Source: Bacteroidales bacterium (GTDB taxonomy: Bacteria > Bacteroidota > Bacteroidia > Bacteroidales > UBA932). From it: DNA of 14,236 bases. The position numbers and the translations under genes were made by a program. This document shows positions 8,003 to 14,236 of the stretch, in pieces. The first letter of the stretch is position 1. Each line of letters opens with the position of its first letter. The DNA is taken from positions 1 to 14,236 of the forward strand of contig JAKSKC010000028.1 of NCBI GenBank assembly GCA_024401945.1. The letters run 5' to 3'. Below the pieces are notes generated by a model. That model had not been told where the DNA came from. It ran no database searches and saw nothing but the letters and a program-made list of their open reading frames with translations.

Positions 8003-8797
8003 TTATCGATTGTTCTTTCTCAGACGCGCCTGGCGCAGGTTTATCACCACCAGCAGCAGGAGCAGGGTAAGGAAGATGATTGTCATCAGAGGCCTGAGTT
8101 CGGGGGTCAGGCCGCCCTTTCTGGCATCGGTGTAGATGTATGTTGACAATGTGTCCAGTCCGACGGTTCCCCTCGTGAAGAAAGTGACGGCGAAATCGTC
8201 GAGCGACATCGTGAATGCGAGGATGAATCCGCTGATCATTCCGGGACGGAGCTGCGGGACAAGCACCTTGCGCATCGCAACCAGCGGAGTGGCTCCGAGG
8301 TCGAGCGCCGCCTCATAGGTGTTCGGGTTCATCTGCGTGAGACGAGGCATTACGCTGAGCACGACATAAGGGGTGCAGAAGGTGATGTGGGCCAGGACCA
8401 CGGTAACGAAACCCTGCGAGATGTGGAGGAACACGAAGAGCAGGAACAGCGACACACCGGTGATGATATCCGGATTTATCATAGGGATGCTGTTGAGGAG
8501 CTGCATCGTATATTTCTTCTTTCCGGTGAGGTTGAAGATTCCCACGGCGGCCACGGTCCCGAGCAGGGTGGACACCAGGGCGGCGATCAGCGCGATGAGA
8601 AGGGAATTCTCGATAGCGGAGATGAGGGAAGCGTTCCCGGAATCGGTGAATAGATTGACATACAGTCCGGTGGAGAATCCGGTCCAGTTTCCGAGCACCC
8701 TTGATTCGGTGAAGGAGAAGATGGCGATGAAGACAAGCGGAGCGTACAGCAGCGCGAGCAGCACCCAGACATATATTCTTGCAAGTACTCTCTTCAT
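8003..8797 (-). CDS. potC: Polyamine ABC transporter permease PotC
   Basis: Second inner-membrane permease of the spermidine/putrescine importer. It has 264 residues with about six transmembrane segments. The cytoplasmic EAA loop that contacts the ATPase is clear at 161-187 (YEAALDLGATPLVAMRKVLV, then P-Q-L-R-P-G). It is followed by the PotC-typical FILAFTMSLDDFAVTFFTRG (191-210), and LSTYIY near 218. The start lies two bases past the potB stop and the stop is 15 bases before potD, as expected in an operon. The MSLDDF phrase and the potA-B-C-D order distinguish it from other type I importers. Length is normal and nothing seems broken. Confidence 0.94.
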   Translation of the reverse strand: MKRVLARIYVWVLLALLYAPLVFIAIFSFTESRVLGNWTGFSTGLYVNLFTDSGNASLISAIENSLLIALIAALVSTLLGTVAAVGIFNLTGKKKYTMQLLNSIPMINPDIITGVSLFLLFVFLHISQGFVTVVLAHITFCTPYVVLSVMPRLTQMNPNTYEAALDLGATPLVAMRKVLVPQLRPGMISGFILAFTMSLDDFAVTFFTRGTVGLDTLSTYIYTDARKGGLTPELRPLMTIIFLTLLLLLVVINLRQARLRKNNR

Positions 8798-8799
8798 GG

Positions 8800-9573
8800 C
8801 TAGATAACCCCTCCGTCGGATACGGTCTTCCTGTCATCCCCGAGCAGGGATGTGATACCGATGATTATAAGCATTACAAGGGCCAGCGCCGCACCGTAAT
8901 TCCACATCGCGGAATTGATGTTCTCCTGGATGATGGTTCCGAAGAGCTTGATCTTTCCGTTGGTAAGGAATTCGGAGATGGCGAAGGTGGAAACGGTAGG
9001 CATGAACACCATAAGCACGCCGCTGAGTATTCCCGGAAGCGACAATGGCATCGTGATCTTCCAGAAGACCTGCCACGGATTGGCTCCCAGGTCCTCGGCC
9101 GCCTCGGCATACGACTTGTCCATTTTCTGGAGCACGTTGTATATCGGATAGATCATGAACGGGATATAGTCGTACACCATACCGTAGATGAGGGTACCCT
9201 TCCCGAGAGGCACACCCAACACGTTGAACAGTTCCGCGGTGGCCAATGTCCTCATAAGCGCATTGACCCACATCGGAAGTATGAAGAGCACGATAGTCAC
9301 CGCGCTTCTGTTGTATTTCCTGTTCGCCAGTATCCAGGCTGCAGGGTATCCCAGCAACAGGCAGATGGCGGTATTCTCTATCGCCACTTCCAGGGAAAGC
9401 GCGAACGTCGACAGGGCATCCCTGTCAGTGAAGAAACGCGTGATATGGGCTATGGTGAAACCGCCCCCGGCATCCTGGACCGCATACACGGCTATCAGCA
9501 GCAGCGGCAGGACCACGAAAAGCAACAGGAATATGAAATAGGGAATACTCCAGCTCGAACGCTTAATCGTCAT
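8800..9573 (-). CDS. potB: Polyamine ABC transporter permease PotB
   Basis: First inner-membrane permease of the spermidine/putrescine importer. It has 257 residues and about six hydrophobic segments. The EAA loop lies at 155-181 ([20 protein letters not shown], then M-P-L-S-L-P-G). [16 protein letters not shown] (96-111) and [14 protein letters not shown] (190-203) are PotB-like phrases. The start overlaps the end of potA by 11 bases. An AGGAAGAG sequence at 9576-9583 on the minus strand is well placed as a ribosome-binding site within potA, supporting this ATG in a genome where such sites are otherwise weak. It is followed two bases later by potC. Confidence 0.94.
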   Translation of the reverse strand: MTIKRSSWSIPYFIFLLLFVVLPLLLIAVYAVQDAGGGFTIAHITRFFTDRDALSTFALSLEVAIENTAICLLLGYPAAWILANRKYNRSAVTIVLFILPMWVNALMRTLATAELFNVLGVPLGKGTLIYGMVYDYIPFMIYPIYNVLQKMDKSYAEAAEDLGANPWQVFWKITMPLSLPGILSGVLMVFMPTVSTFAISEFLTNGKIKLFGTIIQENINSAMWNYGAALALVMLIIIGITSLLGDDRKTVSDGGVI

Positions 9574-10945
9574 TTCTCTTCCTGATCTTAATGTCCTTCG
9601 GGGCTATGTTGATGCCCACGAGGTCCCTCTTGTCCCATATATCATTGGTATCCACGTACAGATGGTCACCATCCTCCGTAAGGATCGTGAGATGATAGTG
9701 GTTGCCCTTGTAAATGATGCTGCGGACATCGCCCGCGAGCACTCCTTCCTCCTGATGGTCCATCAGGTCGATCTTGTCGAAATCAACCTCGACCGTCACA
9801 GGAGTATCAGGCTCGAGCTCCGTCTCCCTGCACTCGAACACGCCGCCGAGGAATTCCACGTGGGTGGCATCCCGGATGCATCCGTCGAATATGTTGGAAA
9901 CACGCTCCGCCAGCATCACCTGGATGTTCTCCGGCTGTATCTGGAGTCCCACCCTCGCACCGACGTCGAAATGACGGTGGTCCTGGGCAACGAGCTCATA
10001 TCCGCTGTCAGTATTGACGAAAAGCTGGTAGTACACTCCCTTGAAGATGCAGGAGGTCACCGTACCCATGAACTCGGCCTTGCTCTGATCCCTTCTGATC
10101 TGCACATCCTCGGGCCTTACTACCACATCCACAGGCACATTCTCCCCGAATCCCTCATCCACGCAGTCGAATTCAAGGCCTATGAAACTAACCCTGCGGT
10201 CGCGTATCATCGTACCGTTGAGGATATTGGAGTCCCCTATGAAGTCGGCCACGAAGCTGTTTACAGGCTCATTGTAGATGCCGATAGGAGTGCCGATCTG
10301 CTGGATTTTCCCCTCGTTGATGACCACAACCGTGTCACTGAGGGTGAGAGCCTCCTCCTGGTCGTGGGTGACATAGATGAAGGTTATGCCAAGTTTCTCG
10401 TGCATCTCCTTGAGCTCGAGCTGCATGTCCTTGCGCATCTTGAGGTCCAGCGCGGCAAGCGGTTCGTCGAGAAGAAGCACTTTCGGCCGGTTCACAAGGG
10501 CCCTTGCGCCTGCGACACGCTGCTGCTGTCCTCCGGAGAGGGACTCGACGTCACGCGACTCGTAATCGGACATGCTGACAAGCTTGAGCACCTTTCTGAC
10601 GCGTTTCTCGATCTGGTCCTCCGGGACGTGGTTGAGCTTGAGCCCGAAAGCGATGTTGTCATATACGTCAAGATGCGGGAAAAGCGCATAACGCTGGAAC
10701 ACGGTATTGAGCGGGCGCTTGTACGGAGGCACGCCGCTGATGTCCTTTCCGTCAAGAAGGATGCTTCCCTCGTCGGGATTCAGGAAACCTGCTATAAGAC
10801 GGAGGGTCGTGCTCTTGCCGCAGCCGGAAGGGCCGAGCAAGGTCACGAACTCTCCTTTTTTTATACAAAGATTGAAGTCGTCAAGAACTTTCTTTCCATC
10901 GAAGCTCTTGCTGAGATGGCGCAGTTCTATAATGTTATCTGCCAT
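9563..10945 (-). CDS. potA: Polyamine ABC transporter ATPase PotA with tandem TOBE regions
   Basis: ATP-hydrolysing subunit of the spermidine/putrescine importer, acting as a dimer on the cytoplasmic face. The nucleotide-binding domain (about 1-235) has all motifs: Walker [10 protein letters not shown] (38-46), Q-loop Gln84, signature LSGGQQQR (136-143), Walker B VLLLDEP (156-162), D-loop LAALD and switch His194. The signature helix reads VAGARAL rather than the usual VAIARAL. At 460 residues it exceeds E. coli PotA (about 378). The extra length is a second C-terminal beta domain: residues about 294-343 and 404-453 share a pattern ([13 protein letters not shown] against [22 protein letters not shown] against NIAPKDIKI). 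The start lies inside the end of the upstream porin-like gene (19-base overlap), and the end overlaps potB by 11 bases. I believe long PotA forms occur in other Bacteroidetes. Confidence 0.95.
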   Translation of the reverse strand: MADNIIELRHLSKSFDGKKVLDDFNLCIKKGEFVTLLGPSGCGKSTTLRLIAGFLNPDEGSILLDGKDISGVPPYKRPLNTVFQRYALFPHLDVYDNIAFGLKLNHVPEDQIEKRVRKVLKLVSMSDYESRDVESLSGGQQQRVAGARALVNRPKVLLLDEPLAALDLKMRKDMQLELKEMHEKLGITFIYVTHDQEEALTLSDTVVVINEGKIQQIGTPIGIYNEPVNSFVADFIGDSNILNGTMIRDRRVSFIGLEFDCVDEGFGENVPVDVVVRPEDVQIRRDQSKAEFMGTVTSCIFKGVYYQLFVNTDSGYELVAQDHRHFDVGARVGLQIQPENIQVMLAERVSNIFDGCIRDATHVEFLGGVFECRETELEPDTPVTVEVDFDKIDLMDHQEEGVLAGDVRSIIYKGNHYHLTILTEDGDHLYVDTNDIWDKRDLVGINIAPKDIKIRKRNDD

Positions 10946-11886
10946 GTCACACCGAGATTGAAACGTGGAGCCTTGAAAAGAGGGTCATAAACGATATCAC
11001 CGTGGAATCGGAGCATATCCACAGGTTTCCAGTTGATGAGAAGTCCGCCGAACCAGTGGCCGGGAGACAATTCGAGGAGATCGAATGAAGTCTCGTAGGC
11101 CGCTTCGGCTGTGAATGCCCATTTTTCATTTGGAGAATAAGTCGCATAAAGCAACTGTGACATCGGAACACCCTTCAATGAAAGGTCCATGGTAGAATCC
11201 CAGGTGAGCTGCCAGTTTCCGATATTGAAACGGTGACCCATATTGAAAAGCTTCATATAGGTCATGTCAGGTCTCTGGTGGAAATTAAATGAGAACAGGC
11301 CCTCGTATGGACCGGCCTCGCCGCTTGCGTGAACGGTATATGAGTAAAGTTTGCTGACGAAAGGCTTCTCACCGTTAGGTGAAGTCGTGAAGGAAGCCGA
11401 TACGCGGAATTCATCGACCGGTCTCCAGCGCAGCCTCGCACCCCACTGATACACATTGAGGGATGACCAGTAGGCACTTGCCAGGTCATAGTAGATATCG
11501 AAGTCATACTCCTGCAGTTCGAAAGTACCCGGATCAAGACAGAGTTTGCCTAATTCAACGTCGAATTTACCGAAATCATAGCCCAGGAACGCCCAATCCA
11601 GCCAGTTGCAGCAGTCACTTCTCAAAGTGAGGTCATAAAGCAACTTGGGGTCGGAACTCAGGAGATGCGTTGATACGCTGTAGGTGAAATTCGGTGTAAT
11701 GCGGCCGTCCAGAAGAATGTAGGCTGACGAATTGCCGAGATTGTCGTCTTCGGTGTTGGAATACTCAGCCCTTGTGACCACTGTTACCTCGAGAGGCTTC
11801 TGTGCGTTGTCTTCAGCCTCTTGCGAGTGCGCAAGCAAGCTGAGCAGCAACGATGCTGTCAATACTAAAATTTTTTTCATTTCCAC
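10927..11886 (-). CDS. Porin-like outer-membrane beta-barrel protein, first gene of the pot unit
   Basis: A 319-residue secreted protein. A Lys-Lys start and hydrophobic core form a signal peptide, with likely cleavage after A-H-S at residue 21. The mature part is rich in alternating aromatic strands ([50 protein letters not shown]) and ends in a strand finishing W-Q-I-T-L. The layout resembles Bacteroidetes porins of the phosphate-selective OprO/OprP-like superfamily, in which a WAYLNYDFGKF-type strand recurs; this is by eye only. The first two Met codons (residues 1 and 3) both fit, and the first is taken. It overlaps potA by 19 bases and follows a good promoter, so it is very likely cotranscribed with potABCD. 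A role as an outer-membrane polyamine channel is inference; no binding residues are identified. Confidence 0.75.
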   Translation of the reverse strand: MEMKKILVLTASLLLSLLAHSQEAEDNAQKPLEVTVVTRAEYSNTEDDNLGNSSAYILLDGRITPNFTYSVSTHLLSSDPKLLYDLTLRSDCCNWLDWAFLGYDFGKFDVELGKLCLDPGTFELQEYDFDIYYDLASAYWSSLNVYQWGARLRWRPVDEFRVSASFTTSPNGEKPFVSKLYSYTVHASGEAGPYEGLFSFNFHQRPDMTYMKLFNMGHRFNIGNWQLTWDSTMDLSLKGVPMSQLLYATYSPNEKWAFTAEAAYETSFDLLELSPGHWFGGLLINWKPVDMLRFHGDIVYDPLFKAPRFNLGVTWQITL

Positions 11887-11917
11887 TCATAAAAACTTGT
11901 TTGAACAAAACTCGCGG

Positions 11918-11946
11918 CAAAGTTATAAAAAAAGTTAAAAAAACAA
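11918..11946 (-). promoter_or_regulatory. Bacteroidetes-type promoter for the porin-potABCD operon
   Basis: Minus-strand TAACTTTG (11925-11918) matches the TAnnTTTG -7 consensus. A TTG at 11946-11944 lies 18 bases upstream in place of the -33 TTTG. The spacer is two T-rich tracts around an AAC. Transcription would begin near 11911, giving a leader of about 25 bases. The element occupies the 60-base gap between the large surface-protein gene and the porin-like gene, the longest noncoding stretch in the window. No clear hairpin terminator for the upstream gene is visible here. Confidence 0.65.
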
Positions 11947-14236
11947 CTATTCAATATCGTAATAATCATACCCCAGAGGGAAATCTTCCACATAGGCTCC
12001 AAGCCACCCGTGGTACTCCGAATCGAGCGGCAGCGTGACGATGGTCAGATAGGGATTGTCATTCTCCTTGAAGGTCATCGGGAATTCATTGTTCCTGAAG
12101 AATTTCAGACAGTCCGCAGTCCAGTTCCAGTCCTCGCGGTGCTTGCTGCTGTGGTCCAGCCTCGAGGATACCCAGGAATAGACTTCACCCATATAGGCCC
12201 AGCTCCTTCCCTCCGTATAGTCGAGCATCGCCTCCCTGTAGAAGCAGCCGTAATCATAGACACATCCGGCCACTCCGTAATCGGCTTCCTCCGTCCACAG
12301 CCTGTCCTCCGGCCCCATTGCCTTCAGTCTTTTCCAGCTGTCATACCAGATCATCCTTATGAGGGAAAAGGAAATGCTCTTTTCCGGATCGCCCGCCGGG
12401 TTCATATACCAGTAGACATCCAGCACGGTGCATATCATTGCCTTTACATAATTGGTCATGCTGAACAGGCAGGAAACCTTCTGGCCGGACCTGAAGTTGA
12501 GCACGTCGACCGAGAGGGTCTTCACCCCGGCATCGCAGCCTTTGCGGCACTGGGGGGAGCAGTAGTCGAAGCGGCAGTTCATATCGTAGCGGTTGCCGCC
12601 GGCACTGACGAAGCTTACCTCGGGGATGGTGCTTCCGTCGTAATTGACGGATATGCTGCTGCGCGATGCATTGATGCATAACTGGCTGCTGAATTCGAAA
12701 GGAGCCACGGCAGATGAGGATGAGGGAGTTGCATCTATATGGAACTCACCGAGATTCCTGGCTTTCCCGTCATATTCCGGGAACGGGTCCAGGCAGCTCA
12801 CTTCGATCAGCGGGAACTCCATCCCCTGGAACAGCTGCACTCCGGACGGTCTCAGGCTGACTTCATCCCATACCCCGGCATCCTTCCGGCAGGTCCACAG
12901 GTCCTCGCCGGCGGAACTCAGGCAGGAAACGTATATGCTGTCCCTGGAGATATCCGCACATATGAAAGATTCCACTTTCGAAGGTCCCCTCTTACGGGTG
13001 TGGGAGGCCACCGGCCTGAGAAGGGAATCATAGAGTTGGGGATCGAAGGATGAATACGGCAGGAGGGAGGCCCGGTCCGAAGCGGAGGCATAGTACCCGA
13101 AACCCATCGCCTCCGCAGTGCCGTCGTAGCTGAGGCTCACGCTCTTTTTCAGCACCGGGGCATCTCCCGACAACAACCTCGGGACAGGCAGGAGCACATC
13201 CAGGTCGATCTCCAGCGCAGGGTCAAGCAGCGGGCTGTCAGTGGTTATACGGAGGGAAGTGCTTCCAGGGGAAATGGCGGACAGGTCGAGAGATATGCCG
13301 GCACCGGTATCCGGGGCAGTATTCCTCAACACCTTGAGGACTTTCCCCGAACTGCTCTCGCTCACATCTATGCGGCTTCCCGAGAATCCACCGATCTCCA
13401 AGGTACGTCTCTGGGCGAGGAAGAATGCTCCGGGATCCGCATCCCAGTCCACCTTCATTTCAGGAAGCACCTTGACCTTCACGGTCTTCCTGTGCTTTTC
13501 CCGTGCAGGGACCAGCATGACCTCGACCTCGTATTCCTTGCCGTTCTTAAGCCGGGATGCGTCCCTGACGCTGACGCTTAGCAGGCCGTCATCTGAAAGT
13601 GCCAGTTCAAGGCCCTCCGACGACATTATCCCCGGGAGCGCAAGCGATCCAGCATCCGAGCTTATGACATTGGATGTCCACCTTATATTATTTGCCGCCC
13701 CGGAGGACGATTCAGTCGAATACGGGGAGCATCCGTCTTTCGTAAAGCGGTTGGCCGGGTTTCCCGATATTCCCATAAACAGCCTGAAGCCTGCAGGAAA
13801 ACCGGGTCTTACGGCTATCACTGCGCCGTCTTCAAGTACCTCCCCGTCGCGGGAAAGCAGTTTCAGGACCCTTCCGTCAGACCACTCATCCCCGTGGGAA
13901 ACCTTCCAATACGGATTGAAGAGGTCATCCGTCGAGAAGTTCAACGTAATGTCATACACACCGTTCCGTTCAATGTCGAAGTCAGAGACATTGTCGGCGC
14001 CGGGATAGAACCTGTATACCAGGTCCCCTCCGAATCCGGCCGCAGCCGGGTTCAATCTGGCCTTGAACTCGAGGTAGGTCGGCAGCGAAGCGTTCCTTCC
14101 GGATGATTTCAGGAACTCCTCGCTCTTCCTTGAAGGGTCGGAGTTCCCCGGAAGCAGGGTTCCCTGCCTGTTCTCGGGCACATAAAGGACGAACGAATCG
14201 TCCCCGGTATCAGTCATAAGCGGATCATAGTCAGCA
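11947..14236 (-). CDS. Fimbrillin/DUF4906-like surface protein, N-terminus beyond the window
   Basis: The frame is open through the right edge (six more codons precede the ATG at 14217), and no signal peptide is visible, so this is the C-terminal 760 or so residues of a larger gene. Numbered from that ATG, residues 12-95 contain YVPENRQG, LPTYLEFKA and YRFYPGADNVSDFDIERNGVYDITL. This order recalls the conserved core of Bacteroidetes fimbrillin/DUF4906 surface lipoproteins (PEN-x-QG, TYIE, Y-x-x-YLG-x-N-x-x-DFN-x-x-RN-x-x-Y). About 400 residues of Ser-rich, beta-like sequence follow. A CSPQCRKGC cluster (553-561) and a Trp/Tyr-rich C-terminal region (about 615-756, ending DYYDIE) come last. 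It is probably displayed at the cell surface; the specific role is unknown. It is separated from the pot unit by 60 bases and a promoter, so a functional link is not implied. Confidence 0.65.
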   Translation of the reverse strand, partial: ADYDPLMTDTGDDSFVLYVPENRQGTLLPGNSDPSRKSEEFLKSSGRNASLPTYLEFKARLNPAAAGFGGDLVYRFYPGADNVSDFDIERNGVYDITLNFSTDDLFNPYWKVSHGDEWSDGRVLKLLSRDGEVLEDGAVIAVRPGFPAGFRLFMGISGNPANRFTKDGCSPYSTESSSGAANNIRWTSNVISSDAGSLALPGIMSSEGLELALSDDGLLSVSVRDASRLKNGKEYEVEVMLVPAREKHRKTVKVKVLPEMKVDWDADPGAFFLAQRRTLEIGGFSGSRIDVSESSSGKVLKVLRNTAPDTGAGISLDLSAISPGSTSLRITTDSPLLDPALEIDLDVLLPVPRLLSGDAPVLKKSVSLSYDGTAEAMGFGYYASASDRASLLPYSSFDPQLYDSLLRPVASHTRKRGPSKVESFICADISRDSIYVSCLSSAGEDLWTCRKDAGVWDEVSLRPSGVQLFQGMEFPLIEVSCLDPFPEYDGKARNLGEFHIDATPSSSSAVAPFEFSSQLCINASRSSISVNYDGSTIPEVSFVSAGGNRYDMNCRFDYCSPQCRKGCDAGVKTLSVDVLNFRSGQKVSCLFSMTNYVKAMICTVLDVYWYMNPAGDPEKSISFSLIRMIWYDSWKRLKAMGPEDRLWTEEADYGVAGCVYDYGCFYREAMLDYTEGRSWAYMGEVYSWVSSRLDHSSKHREDWNWTADCLKFFRNNEFPMTFKENDNPYLTIVTLPLDSEYHGWLGAYVEDFPLGYDYYDIE

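Noticed and set aside
11805..11891. A small overlapping frame of about 27 codons starting a few bases before the porin-like gene ATG, a possible upstream ORF.
   Set aside because: It has no distinctive composition or conserved feature, and an ATG in a short A/T-rich leader is expected by chance.
11895..11910. Imperfect inverted repeat (TTGTT, two bases, AACAA) in the leader of the porin-pot operon, considered as an operator.
   Set aside because: The arms are only 5 bases in AT-rich sequence and too close together for a hairpin; this is not distinguishable from chance.
14215..14217. ATG at 14217 as the true start of the large surface protein.
   Set aside because: The frame continues through the edge (A-D-Y-D-P-L before the Met), and there is no signal peptide or lipobox after it. 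The recognised core begins immediately, so the N-terminus is missing.

Overview
The window looks like a stretch of Bacteroidales (Bacteroidota) chromosome. Evidence for this is the gene content, the outer-membrane barrel proteins with C-terminal beta-signals, a fimbrillin/DUF4906-like surface protein, weak or absent Shine-Dalgarno sequences, and promoter elements of the Bacteroides TAnnTTTG type. By eye, base composition is more GC-rich than Bacteroides itself, which would suit an Alistipes/Rikenellaceae-like or uncultured gut Bacteroidales; that placement is a guess. No tRNA, rRNA, CRISPR array, insertion sequence or phage gene was seen. Coding density is extreme: the largest gene-free gaps are 60 and 40 bases, so no intergenic stretch exceeds 300 bases.

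Layout. (a) 1-1398, plus strand: the 3' part of a large outer-membrane barrel protein of a type often found behind an N-terminal helix-hairpin-helix domain in Bacteroidetes, open at the left edge. (b) 1400-6648, minus strand, read right to left: a nucleoside permease (nupG family), tgt, an LptF/LptG permease, dut and murF. These are joined by overlaps of 1, 4 and 4 bases and one 8-base gap. A likely promoter lies just upstream at 6673-6680. A likely intrinsic terminator lies at 1348-1377, inside the coding sequence of the convergent gene (a). (c) 6689-11886, minus strand: a porin-like outer-membrane protein, potA, potB, potC and potD, again with overlaps or tiny gaps (19-base overlap, 11-base overlap, 2-base gap, 15-base gap), behind a good TAnnTTTG promoter at 11918-11946. 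(d) 11947-14236, minus strand: a large fimbrillin/DUF4906-like surface protein, truncated at the right edge.

How they work together. Block (c) encodes a complete spermidine/putrescine ABC importer (ATPase, two permeases, binding protein) preceded by an overlapping outer-membrane barrel gene, so it may be a trans-envelope polyamine uptake unit. Its binding protein is unusual in having both a lipoprotein signal and a C-terminal transmembrane anchor. Its ATPase carries a duplicated TOBE region. Block (b) mixes nucleoside uptake, tRNA queuosine modification, LPS export, dUTP clearance and peptidoglycan precursor synthesis, a housekeeping envelope/nucleotide cluster. There is no clear terminator between (c) and (b), so some read-through is possible.

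The best candidates for something under-described are the porin-like protein/PotABCD unit with a doubly anchored PotD, the tRNA-guanine transglycosylase lacking its three zinc cysteines, and the large cysteine- and aromatic-rich surface protein at the right end.
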